From positions 1 through 15,292 of the forward strand of contig DKVF01000026.1 in assembly GCA_002491065.1 (NCBI GenBank): DNA of 15,292 bases. Direction: 5' to 3'. Below the pieces are notes generated by a model that saw only the letters and a program-made list of their open reading frames with translations, ran no database searches and was not told where the DNA came from. The position numbers and the translations under genes were made by a program. Shown here one piece after another: positions 7,161 through 14,526 of this stretch; position 1 is the first letter of the stretch, and each line of letters opens with the position of its first letter. Source of the DNA: Peptococcaceae bacterium UBA7185. Lineage in GTDB: Bacteria; Bacillota; Peptococcia; Peptococcales; Peptococcaceae.

Positions 7161-8633
7161 TTACAGACTGTTTTGACGCAGTTCCCGTTCCAGCAAAAGC
7201 CGCACCATCTGCTCCAAAGTCAATTCTTCTTTAATAGTTTCCCGCTGTCTCTCATCGCCCAGCTTTGCCAGCGCCTGTTCGCCTTTGCGCACACCGTAGC
7301 CCACTTTGCGAATATAAATTAAATTTTTCGGTGAAACGTTGTCTGCGGTAATCCCCTGTCCTACCGAGCCGCTGCCCAATATCACCGCCGGAAATAAGTT
7401 GGTCGTCATTCCCATACTGCCCAGTACAGCCGGTGTATTAACCAATACACGGCCCACTGGCTTTTGCAGCGCAAACTGGCGAATGACATGTTCGTCGCGA
7501 GAATGAATCACCAATGTGTGCCCTGTCCCCTCTGTCAGCAACAGTTCAATGCACTTTTCACAGGCATGGCGCCAGTCTTCTTCCACATACCACGCCAACA
7601 CCGGACATAACAGTTCTCTTCGATATCCCTCATCCAAGGGAACATAGGACTGCACTGCAATCAGCAGTTTTGTGCCATCAGGCACTGTAATTCCGGCCTT
7701 AGAAGCTAACGTTTCGGCACTCTGTCCTATCAATTCTACATCCAGACGGTCTTTCGGAAATAGCCGCGTTCCCAGCCGCTGCGTTTCCTCTTCCGATAAA
7801 AAATAAGCGCCGCGGCTCTCAAATTCTCGCCGTACATTTTCTGCCACACAGCTGTCCACTACAACCGCCTGCTCTGCGGCCACACCCATACCGCAATCAA
7901 ATTGCTTACTCAGCACGATATCCGCTGCAGCCTGCTGCAAATCCGCAGTACGCTCTATAAAAGCAGGACCATGACCGTTTCCACCATAAATAAAAGGTTT
8001 GCCGCTCGCATGACACTGCTCCAATGCCTCCGCCACGCCAGTGTTTAAAATCAAGGCAATCGCCTTATGCTGCATCAACTCTTTCTGGCCTGCCTCGGTC
8101 ACTGTGTGCAGATAGGCTAACGCCCCTTTCGGCAATCCACTGCGTTCCGCAGCAGCAATCGCCCAATCCATCGTCCGTCCAATTGTACTTGCTGCCCGAG
8201 GATGGGGAGAGATAACTACTGCATTGCCCGCTTTTAATCCCAGCAATATCATAGAAATTGTCGCTGATACAGGGCTAGTTGCCGGAGGCAACGCTAATAT
8301 GATGCCCAACGGCACTCCCACATCGGCAGTTCCATTTGCTTTATCCTCTGCAATCATACCTACACAACGCATACCGCGCAGCCGCTGCGGCAACACCGTA
8401 CAAGCAAAGCGATTTTTGATTACTTTATCCTGCCAGCAGCCATAATAAGTTTCCTCCTGGGATAAATGTGCCAATTCCTCCACATGTTGCTCCATTTCCT
8501 GCGCAATGGCCTCTACAATTTGGTCCAATTGCTCCTGAGAAAATCTCGCCAATTTTTTCTGAGCCTCATGCCCTTGCTCTGCTAAAATACGCGCTTCCTG
8601 CATAGAAATTAAATCTTTATCCAACAAATTCAA
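7161..8633 (-). CDS. cutF: CoA-acylating-type aldehyde dehydrogenase of the choline locus, atypical active site
   Basis: By position this should oxidise the acetaldehyde made by CutC to acetyl-CoA with NAD and CoA. The 490 residues follow the acylating AdhE/EutE/PduP pattern: PLGIILALPPATSPVSATI (108-126), NAVVISPHPRA (137-147), then a C-terminal GHTLVIHS, RVLVNTPA and DNVSPKNLI. The active-site segment is unusual. It reads SKQFDCGMGVAAEQAVVVD, where AdhE has SKTFDNGMICASEQ, so the normal catalytic Cys is Val251 and a cysteine (C247) sits four residues earlier. The last 30 residues (EELTLEQMVRLLLEREL) form an amphipathic helix that could be an encapsulation peptide. The start is TTG with GGGGTG about eight bases upstream; an in-frame TAG just before excludes a longer form, and ATG at codon 11 has no ribosome site. 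It lies 56 bases before cutC. Activity is uncertain. Confidence 0.82.
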   Translation of the reverse strand: MNLLDKDLISMQEARILAEQGHEAQKKLARFSQEQLDQIVEAIAQEMEQHVEELAHLSQEETYYGCWQDKVIKNRFACTVLPQRLRGMRCVGMIAEDKANGTADVGVPLGIILALPPATSPVSATISMILLGLKAGNAVVISPHPRAASTIGRTMDWAIAAAERSGLPKGALAYLHTVTEAGQKELMQHKAIALILNTGVAEALEQCHASGKPFIYGGNGHGPAFIERTADLQQAAADIVLSKQFDCGMGVAAEQAVVVDSCVAENVRREFESRGAYFLSEEETQRLGTRLFPKDRLDVELIGQSAETLASKAGITVPDGTKLLIAVQSYVPLDEGYRRELLCPVLAWYVEEDWRHACEKCIELLLTEGTGHTLVIHSRDEHVIRQFALQKPVGRVLVNTPAVLGSMGMTTNLFPAVILGSGSVGQGITADNVSPKNLIYIRKVGYGVRKGEQALAKLGDERQRETIKEELTLEQMVRLLLERELRQNSL

Positions 8634-8672
8634 AGGCTACACCCCATTTTCTCCTAATTCCTTTTGCAAATA

Positions 8673-9272
8673 TTATAATCTGTCAAAACAATACCGTTCT
8701 GTAATCGCGCGCAATGCCGGATGAGGACTTGGAATCACCACCGCGCTGTAGATTTGGCCTCCTGAACTCTCCACCGCTTTCACTCCGGCGTCCACCGCCG
8801 CACGGCAAGCAGCCACATCGCCCTCTGCCAGCACAGAAATATAACCGGAAGCCACATTTTCGTAGCCGTTAATCTCTACACTTGCCGCCTTGCCCATCGC
8901 ATCGGTTGCCTGTAAAATATGGGCCAGTCCAAAAATTTCAATCAAACCTAGCGCGTTTGACGACGCTGCAAGCGCTTCCCCTGTGGCGTCATGAACCGCT
9001 ACAATATCGCGCACTGCCTTAATGGGACTGGGAATCACATAACTGGCTGTCAGCTTTCCCACAGAGTCTGCCGCTTTTTTCCCTGCTTCTACCGCAGCGC
9101 GCACTGCTGACACATCCCCTGCAACGATCACAGTCACTAAGGTCGATCCGACATTTTCATAAGAAATCAATTCTACATCTGCTGCTTTCAGCATAAAATC
9201 TGCTCCGTAAATTGCTGGTACCATTCCCAATGTTTCTATCATGCCAATGGCTGTACCATACTCCTTTTGCAC
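8673..9272 (-). CDS. Tandem-domain BMC-T shell protein
   Basis: The protein has 199 residues with two BMC domains in tandem. Domain 1 starts AIGMIETLGMVPAIYGADFMLKAADVELISYENVGS and ends GDVSAVRAAVEAG. Domain 2 starts ALGLIEIFGLAHILQATDAMGKAASVEINGYENVAS (from about residue 108) and ends GDVAACRAAVDAG. Such proteins make pseudohexameric trimers in microcompartment facets. Both domains have YENV before the pore loop. The pore cysteine that binds Fe-S in PduT is absent. The start is GTG, with GTGGGGGAA about eight bases upstream. It is the first gene of the shell/CutC operon, 39 bases before the aldehyde dehydrogenase, and follows a terminator and candidate promoter. Confidence 0.9.
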   Translation of the reverse strand: MQKEYGTAIGMIETLGMVPAIYGADFMLKAADVELISYENVGSTLVTVIVAGDVSAVRAAVEAGKKAADSVGKLTASYVIPSPIKAVRDIVAVHDATGEALAASSNALGLIEIFGLAHILQATDAMGKAASVEINGYENVASGYISVLAEGDVAACRAAVDAGVKAVESSGGQIYSAVVIPSPHPALRAITERYCFDRL

Positions 9273-9347
9273 GCCAATTCCCCCACTCTGAACAGGATTA
9301 CCACTTCTTCTGTTCTATATTTATATTTTATATTCACTATTTTTTTC

Positions 9348-9356
9348 AGTATAACA
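9348..9356 (-). promoter_or_regulatory. Candidate extended -10 promoter of the BMC-T/cutF/cutC/cutD operon
   Basis: The minus strand reads TGTTATACT, an extended -10 box about 75 bases before the BMC-T start and downstream of the bidirectional terminator at 9418-9464. The same nine bases occur at the LysR gene promoter (13289-13297). There is no clear -35 box, so activation by a regulator is possible. The rest of 9273-9417 is AT-rich without other recognised elements. Confidence 0.45.
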
Positions 9357-9417
9357 AACTTTTACTGTGTTGCTGAATAATCAATTCGCTATAACCGATA
9401 TCAGCTTTTTATAGTGC

Positions 9418-9464
9418 AAAAAGGGCTTGCTCCCATTCTCGACGAATGAAAGCAAACCCTTTTT
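9418..9464 (-). terminator. Strong hairpin terminator between phosphoesterase and shell operon
   Basis: The arms 9418-9431 (AAAAAGGGCTTGCT) and 9451-9464 (AGCAAACCCTTTTT) pair over 14 positions with one mismatch, and an inner CATTC/GAATG stem caps the loop. A T-run follows on either strand, so it can stop transcription both ways. It starts about 60 bases after the phosphoesterase stop and so ends the transporter/phosphoesterase transcript before the shell operon. Confidence 0.88.
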
Positions 9465-9522
9465 GTTTTCTGATTTTCGATTAATTTGTTTTCTTACTCT
9501 TATCTATTTTCTTTCAACTAAA

Positions 9523-11568
9523 TTAGAAGTCTTCTGACAAAATCTGATATACAGGCGCACCTTCGCACTGTGCTGGGAATCTTGTTCCTAAGAGCGCTGC
9601 AATAGTAGGTGTTACGTCAACCTGGCGAATGGTTCTCTCGGTAATATAGTTTTCTTTAATCCCTTTCCCTGCCGCTACAAAGAACGGAGATACGGATGTA
9701 TTGAAATATCCCTGAGATGTGGAGAGACTATCCCCATGCAGACGGTTAAAGCCTTCCTCAATAGAAAAGAAGATATCACCGCATTCAGGACCATTTACAC
9801 CTAACAAAACGCCATCCTTATTGCGCAGACAAATACCTACTACACGTTTTCCGGTTTCCGGATCACGATAATTATACAAATCGTTAATAATCTGCTCTTC
9901 CAAAGCGTATTTATCTTCCGGTTCTACAATACCGTGCGCATCACGGCCTTTCAGATTGATATAAATATAGTTGCTACGAATCTGTACCGCTCTAGTTTTT
10001 TCCCAATCTACATCAACTGGTCTTCCTGTTTCATCTTTAATGGTAACGGTATAACCCAGATCTTCCATGACCTTGGTGTTTAATCCGCCGTATTCTCCTA
10101 AAATTGGCGGTACATTTTCCCCAACAATCAAACCGTGGTCGCTTAACAGCAGAATTGTCCAACCTTCATCCAAGAGTGGTAAAAATCTTTCAAAGTAACG
10201 GTCTGTCTGTTCATAGAAGCGTTCAATCAAGCCCTGGTATACTTTTTCATCTGTATGTTTCCATGGCTCCAACGTATGCCCTAAGTGCCAAATCTGATGA
10301 CCTGCGCAGTCTACATTGTGCAGATGACTGAATACCACATCATAGTTGTTTTCTTTTATTAGATATAATAGGCTGTCTGCCTGCCACTGGTCATATACAT
10401 CCCAGCTGGGCTCAAAAATTTTGTCTACCAGTTCGGATTCTTCCCCGCCAATCAGGCTAACCGGCGGTACATTTCCAACCCCTTTCAGCACCTGTTCATG
10501 CAGACTTGTCGGATGCCAAAGCATATCGTTGGAAATATCCAGCGCATTACTAATCCATAAACGAACCATCGTACCTTTTGGGTCTAATTCTAACAGTTTG
10601 TAAGAACGATAGCACGGTTTCGTTTCTTCTTTTTTGGTTACTTCATCTACTGCGCTGACCATTTCGCCTACAGGTACCACTACAATCGGTTCTGTTGCTT
10701 TTTTATTTTTATAAATAGCAACTCTGTCATATTCACCATTTTCATTTTTTAGCATCAATGCTGGACGGCGTACAATCCCACCGGAAGTCAATACTGTAAA
10801 CTCTTTTGCACCTTCTGGAGCAGCAGCCCATTTTTCAGCGTCTTTTAATGGAGAGTTGATGATGTCATAAGCAACTTTCGCGCCAATCATCATCTCTGTA
10901 TCGTCTAAACATGTTACATAGGTACGGATTTCCATCCCTTCACGAGATTTATCGCCCCACCAGATTTCCATCATTTCGTCTTCTTCATCATTTGTTGCAA
11001 TCATATCGTCGATATCTGTCATGATGCAGCCAACACCGGCAGCTTTTTCTACACGAGGTGCATATACTACTTTTTCAATTTCCGGCGTTGCTACAATAAT
11101 TTTTTCCCAGTCCATTTGTGCGACACCCATATTTACCGAACCAGGCTGGGTACCATCTACCACATGAAGCAGTTCGCTGTTGCTGCTTGGTGGCCAGGAA
11201 GAACCAGGCCAATGCCATACCAATGTTTTCAGCCCAGCTTCTGTGGTAACATTCCACATCTGCTCTGCCACACAGTTTCTTGAATCCATATTATATACTA
11301 CTGCATCCAGGCTGTCTGGAGATTGTCTCCAGTAGCAGGTAATCCCATGAGTTCCAGGATAAGCACCAGTAGCTAAAGTTGTCCAGCATGGAGGTGTAAT
11401 CGTCGGAATGGCACCCAACAGCACCATGTCTTCACGTGTAGAACCTTTTTCACAGAATTTTTTTAAGTTGGGCATTCTGCCATCATCCATCATGCGTTTA
11501 GCCAATCTTGGATCCATGCCATCAATCCCTAATACCAACAGTTTGTTTGTGTACCCCTGTCTTTTCAT
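9523..11568 (-). CDS. Cytoplasmic alkaline-phosphatase-superfamily phosphodiesterase/phosphatase
   Basis: The protein has 681 residues of the type I phosphodiesterase/nucleotide pyrophosphatase group. Two-metal residues are visible: D16 in LVLGIDGMD, the nucleophile Thr58 in PTITPPCWTTLATG, D420 and H424 in HNVDCAGH, D477 and H478 in LLLSDHG, and probably H610 in NRLHGDS. A Thr nucleophile points to phosphate mono- or diesters or a phosphonate; the C-x-P-x-R sulfatase motif is absent. There is no signal peptide, so it should act in the cytoplasm. An insert of about 180 residues (roughly 190-370) before the second metal block probably shapes substrate choice. The ATG has AGGAG ten bases upstream. 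It is 87 bases downstream of the transporter gene. A role in freeing choline from an imported phospho-choline compound is inferred from context. Confidence 0.85.
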   Translation of the reverse strand: MKRQGYTNKLLVLGIDGMDPRLAKRMMDDGRMPNLKKFCEKGSTREDMVLLGAIPTITPPCWTTLATGAYPGTHGITCYWRQSPDSLDAVVYNMDSRNCVAEQMWNVTTEAGLKTLVWHWPGSSWPPSSNSELLHVVDGTQPGSVNMGVAQMDWEKIIVATPEIEKVVYAPRVEKAAGVGCIMTDIDDMIATNDEEDEMMEIWWGDKSREGMEIRTYVTCLDDTEMMIGAKVAYDIINSPLKDAEKWAAAPEGAKEFTVLTSGGIVRRPALMLKNENGEYDRVAIYKNKKATEPIVVVPVGEMVSAVDEVTKKEETKPCYRSYKLLELDPKGTMVRLWISNALDISNDMLWHPTSLHEQVLKGVGNVPPVSLIGGEESELVDKIFEPSWDVYDQWQADSLLYLIKENNYDVVFSHLHNVDCAGHQIWHLGHTLEPWKHTDEKVYQGLIERFYEQTDRYFERFLPLLDEGWTILLLSDHGLIVGENVPPILGEYGGLNTKVMEDLGYTVTIKDETGRPVDVDWEKTRAVQIRSNYIYINLKGRDAHGIVEPEDKYALEEQIINDLYNYRDPETGKRVVGICLRNKDGVLLGVNGPECGDIFFSIEEGFNRLHGDSLSTSQGYFNTSVSPFFVAAGKGIKENYITERTIRQVDVTPTIAALLGTRFPAQCEGAPVYQILSEDF

Positions 11569-11655
11569 TGTAATCTCGCTCCTTTTTATATAGCTAACAT
11601 ATTTTTGATATGTTTAGTTCGCATCCTGAACAAATTTTTTCATTTTTTAAGATCT

Positions 11656-13041
11656 TTAAAACACACCCATAAATTTCCACCAAGGAATCAAAACAATAAT
11701 CGTAAATACTGTAGCAAAAATTGTTTTCGTGGTAGCCAATTTCACAAAATCCGCCATTCGCATCAAGCCAAAGGCATAGAAAATCATGTATGTCAAATAT
11801 TCGTGAGGTAGGAAGACCTGATCACAACCCACATACATTGCATACAATGCGCCTAACGGGTCGATGCCTACACTCTGCGCAATTTGCGCGATGGGTTCAC
11901 TGAAACCAGCTAGGATCGCAAAAGGTGTCAGCAACAAGTTTAATAAAACAGCTAGCAAATAAATCGCACCAGCAACAACAGTAGAAGATAATGGCTGCAA
12001 TACAGGAATCAGAAAATCTGCTACCATTTTCCCGATCCCTAAATATCCTGAAGTAATTCCAATACTCAAACAAGCTACACAGAAAAATACCATACCAAAA
12101 TCAATGCGCTGCACATCTTCTGCTTTACCAATTTTCAAACCTGGGAAATACATAAGCCAAGGAATTACAATAAAGGCCCAGTCCAAAGCAATATGATGAA
12201 TGTCTCCCGTTAGCATGAACACGATCAGTGCAACTGTTACTAAACCACCAATTTTCTCATCATGACTCATTTTTCCTAATTTCTCGTATTCCTCTTTGTA
12301 GAATTCTTTCCCTGGCAATTTCTTCGTAGGTTTGAACATTTTTGGCATCAACCAGATAAATGCAAGAACAAACAATAAATAGGGCGCCATATGTGTAAAA
12401 TATGTGAGCCAGCTCAAAAAATATTTCGTCCCAGTTGTAACCTCTGCAGCATTCAATAACAGACCCATAAAATAGGGTGTGTATAAGAATACACAGGAGG
12501 CCCCCGCAGAGAGTGCACCTACAAACATAATCAGTGCCGAATCAATGCTTTTCCCCAAATCAAAAGCTTTACACAAACCCAGTGTAAAGGCCGCCATAAT
12601 TACCCATGCATTTCCGCCTGTTGCCACATTCAAAATACACCCTGCAATGAACACACCATATAATAGTCCGTAATAGCTGCCTCCTACTCGTAAAATACAC
12701 CAATAGGCAATCCGTTTCAAAAGTCCGATGCGATCCAAGATATTGGCAATCAGATATCCACCTACCACTACTAATGGCATTGTTTGCAGCCATGCAGAGT
12801 ACGCAACATCCATTGGAACTAAACCTAATACTAAATAGCCAAGTGGAAACATCATTGATACTGCCATCAATTCTACTAACTCAAAAGCAACTAATAAAAT
12901 TCCTGTTACCGTCACTAAGAGAAACTTTTTTACTTCTATTGTGTACAGCATATTACAGGGAATCAGCCAAATCATTGCGGCTACCGCAAGCACAATCGCC
13001 CATTTCAGTAGTTCTTTTTTATCAATTTGTGCATTTGACAC
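11656..13041 (-). CDS. SLC13/DASS-like membrane transporter, probably for an organic anion
   Basis: The protein has 461 residues and about 11 or 12 hydrophobic segments across its length, with a charged cytoplasmic loop around 235-262 (KPTKKLPGKEFYKEEYEKLGKMSHDEK). The C-terminal IPWWKFMGVF and the paired re-entrant-like segments (NVATGGNAWVIMAAF, about 140-155, and LLTPFAILAGFSEPIAQIAQ, about 375-395) fit the SLC13/divalent anion-sodium symporter fold. The usual Ser-Asn-Thr sodium motifs are not recognisable, so it is a divergent member. The start is GTG (13041), with GGATGG and GGAG just upstream. It is the first gene of a two-gene unit with the phosphoesterase and is divergent from the LysR gene. 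Substrate is unknown; a negatively charged or zwitterionic choline ester is a guess from neighbours. Confidence 0.75.
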   Translation of the reverse strand: MSNAQIDKKELLKWAIVLAVAAMIWLIPCNMLYTIEVKKFLLVTVTGILLVAFELVELMAVSMMFPLGYLVLGLVPMDVAYSAWLQTMPLVVVGGYLIANILDRIGLLKRIAYWCILRVGGSYYGLLYGVFIAGCILNVATGGNAWVIMAAFTLGLCKAFDLGKSIDSALIMFVGALSAGASCVFLYTPYFMGLLLNAAEVTTGTKYFLSWLTYFTHMAPYLLFVLAFIWLMPKMFKPTKKLPGKEFYKEEYEKLGKMSHDEKIGGLVTVALIVFMLTGDIHHIALDWAFIVIPWLMYFPGLKIGKAEDVQRIDFGMVFFCVACLSIGITSGYLGIGKMVADFLIPVLQPLSSTVVAGAIYLLAVLLNLLLTPFAILAGFSEPIAQIAQSVGIDPLGALYAMYVGCDQVFLPHEYLTYMIFYAFGLMRMADFVKLATTKTIFATVFTIIVLIPWWKFMGVF

Positions 13042-13126
13042 GCTCCATCACCATCCTAAATTGATTACATAATCTACATAATTGTTTGTTACAAAAAACT
13101 ATGTTCCATGTTTTCGGTTCTTTGAA

Positions 13127-13139
13127 TGATTCCGGAATA
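13127..13139. promoter_or_regulatory. Palindrome upstream of the transporter (possible regulator site)
   Basis: ATTCCGGAAT at 13129-13138 is a perfect 10-bp palindrome inside a T-N11-A frame, the general form of LysR-type sites. It lies about 90 bases before the transporter start and 44 bases from the next dyad. Its core differs from the other sites here, so it may belong to a different protein. Confidence 0.3.
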
Positions 13140-13169
13140 TCAAACCCTCGACCTTGATTTATACTATAC

Positions 13170-13184
13170 ATAACTGTCACTTAT
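13170..13184. promoter_or_regulatory. LysR-type dyad with ACTGTC core
   Basis: ATAACTGTCACTTAT is a 15-bp dyad with one mismatched pair, and fits T-N11-A at 13171-13183. Its central ACTGTC is shared with the dyad at 13331-13345 on the other side of the LysR promoter. It lies between the transporter start and the LysR promoter, the usual place for the operator of a divergent LysR activator. Just beyond it, two copies of TTTTTGAAnAA (13184-13194 and 13198-13208) repeat with a 14-base period. Confidence 0.5.
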
Positions 13185-13268
13185 TTTTGAAGAAACATTT
13201 TTGAATAACGGGTATTGAAAAACTTTTATGCAATCTTTGAAAATTGTTCTGAAATTATTAACTTGGCA

Positions 13269-13297
13269 TGAACATTTTGCTAAAAATATGTTATACT
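13269..13297 (+). promoter_or_regulatory. Promoter of the LysR gene
   Basis: TGAACA (13269-13274) and TATACT (13292-13297) are 17 bases apart, and the -10 box has a TG extension (TGTTATACT). Transcription would start around 13304, giving a leader of about 125 bases before the LysR start. That leader holds the TATAC-N5-GTATA dyad, so the gene may control itself. The whole 388-base gap between the transporter and LysR genes holds only these regulatory elements. Confidence 0.55.
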
Positions 13298-13330
13298 ATA
13301 CACAGAAAAAATTGTTGTGTTGGTCTGCTC

Positions 13331-13345
13331 TATACTGTCGGTATA
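13331..13345. promoter_or_regulatory. TATAC-N5-GTATA dyad in the LysR leader
   Basis: TATACTGTCGGTATA pairs at six of seven symmetric positions and meets T-N11-A. It shares the core ACTGTC with 13170-13184 and the TATAC/GTATA arms with the dyad before the SMR genes at 14440-14452. It lies just downstream of the LysR promoter, a place suited to autoregulation by blocking. Confidence 0.5.
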
Positions 13346-13429
13346 TTTGTGACGTTCTCGTTTCAAGATACTTTTATATTCTCAATTTATTTTCTCAGTT
13401 TCTTCTTAGTGATTAAAGGAGTTTTTTGT

Positions 13430-14365
13430 ATGAAATTAGAACAATTGCACCATTTCAGAGAAGCAGTGAAATATAAATCCATTTCTATTGCTGCCGAAGA
13501 AAATTTTATTTCACAGCCCTCCTTCAGTGCTAGTATTACAAAATTAGAAAAAGAACTAGGCGTTACTCTGTTGCGCCGCACTACAAAAGGTGTAACTCCT
13601 ACGGAAGCAGGGCAACTTGTCTTAGAAAAATCAAAAATTATTTTTGATACAATTGAAGAGCTCACCCAAGAAGTAAGCGCTTACGGTAACAAAGGCGTTG
13701 TAAAAATTTCTTCAATCGTTATGTTCTACAATCATATTATTCCGCAAATTTTGTTTCAGCTACGACAGGAGGAACAGCCCTTTACACTATCAGTCACCAC
13801 TGCGGAAAGCGCCCAAATCATCAGCAATGTTTCCGCAGGCATTGATAAATTAGGCATCATTTTGCATAATCCTATGCTGCTCAACAACGATTTGCAATAC
13901 ACGCCTTTATTTACTGACCAATATGTACTGGGTGTAGGAAAGCAGTCTCCATACTGGAACGCCAAAACAATCACTTTAGAGGAGGCGCTCTCTCAACCTT
14001 ATATTGCTTATCGCGAAGAATTTCAGAAAGAAAAAGCGGTATGGACTACTGCGTTGGGACAATCTGTTCTCCCTGTCCATATCGCTTTTCGCACAGATGA
14101 TTTAGAGCTCTTAAAAAAATTAATTGCCAAAAATAACTATGTTGCTTTTTTCCCAAAGTTTATGTTTCAGGATGATATTTATTTACAGCATAAGGAGATT
14201 CGCTGTATCCCCATTTCTGACCATACAATCGACATAGAAGTGGGCTATATCTACAATAAAAAATATAAACTTAATCGCATTGAGCAAATTTTCATTCAAA
14301 TTATGCAGCAAAAAATTAAAGAACTCTCCAAAAACTTCCCAGAATATCTGTTGCTTACAGATTAA
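13430..14365 (+). CDS. LysR family transcriptional regulator
   Basis: The regulator has 311 residues. The N-terminal winged helix-turn-helix (MKLEQLHHFREAVKYKSISIAAEENFISQPSFSASITKLEKELGVTLLRRTTKGVTPTEAG, about 1-60) is the LysR pattern, followed by a linker helix and a periplasmic-binding-type effector domain (from about 90). Its C-terminal half is weakly conserved, so the ligand cannot be read; choline, a choline ester or trimethylamine are candidates from context. The start is set at 13430 because AAGGAG sits eight bases upstream and the domain begins there; an upstream frame extension runs through the promoter. It is divergent from the transporter/phosphoesterase unit, and a terminator separates it from the SMR genes. 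It probably activates one or more of the flanking units. Confidence 0.92.
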   Translation: MKLEQLHHFREAVKYKSISIAAEENFISQPSFSASITKLEKELGVTLLRRTTKGVTPTEAGQLVLEKSKIIFDTIEELTQEVSAYGNKGVVKISSIVMFYNHIIPQILFQLRQEEQPFTLSVTTAESAQIISNVSAGIDKLGIILHNPMLLNNDLQYTPLFTDQYVLGVGKQSPYWNAKTITLEEALSQPYIAYREEFQKEKAVWTTALGQSVLPVHIAFRTDDLELLKKLIAKNNYVAFFPKFMFQDDIYLQHKEIRCIPISDHTIDIEVGYIYNKKYKLNRIEQIFIQIMQQKIKELSKNFPEYLLLTD

Positions 14366-14370
14366 ATACT

Positions 14371-14401
14371 TACCCGATATCTTAAATTGAGATATCGGGT
14401 A
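14371..14401 (+). terminator. Terminator of the LysR gene
   Basis: A perfect 12-bp stem (TACCCGATATCT at 14371-14382 and its complement at 14390-14401) with a 7-base loop begins six bases after the LysR stop codon. The sequence after it is T-rich but not a clean T-run. The stem is symmetric, so it could also stop reverse transcription. Confidence 0.75.
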
Positions 14402-14439
14402 TTATAGATTTATTCTTCTTTTTGGGGCAATTTACGTTT

Positions 14440-14452
14440 TATACTATGTATA
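14440..14452. promoter_or_regulatory. TATAC-N3-GTATA dyad upstream of the SMR genes
   Basis: TATACTATGTATA has the same arms as the LysR leader dyad with a shorter spacer, and also fits T-N11-A. It lies 74 bases before the SMR start codon, just upstream of a perfect TATAAT box (14473-14478) that has only a poorly spaced -35 (TAGACA). It suggests that the SMR genes answer to the same LysR protein. Confidence 0.4.
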
Positions 14453-14526
14453 TAGACAAGTTTATGTTTTTATATAATTTATTCGTTTAGGTATTCATTT
14501 TTAAATTCTCAAGGTGGTGATATATC

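Noticed and set aside
9523..11568. Choline sulfatase or other sulfatase
   Set aside because: The C/S-x-P-x-R formylglycine motif is absent; the nucleophile region reads PTITPPCWTT with a threonine, as in phosphodiesterases.
13085..13095. Palindrome TTTGTTACAAA before the transporter gene as another regulator site
   Set aside because: It is AT-rich and lacks the cores of the other sites, and it does not fit T-N11-A, so chance is a fair explanation.
13268..13429. N-terminal 54-residue extension of the LysR gene
   Set aside because: It is hydrophobic, runs through the promoter and dyad, and the winged helix domain and ribosome site begin at 13430.
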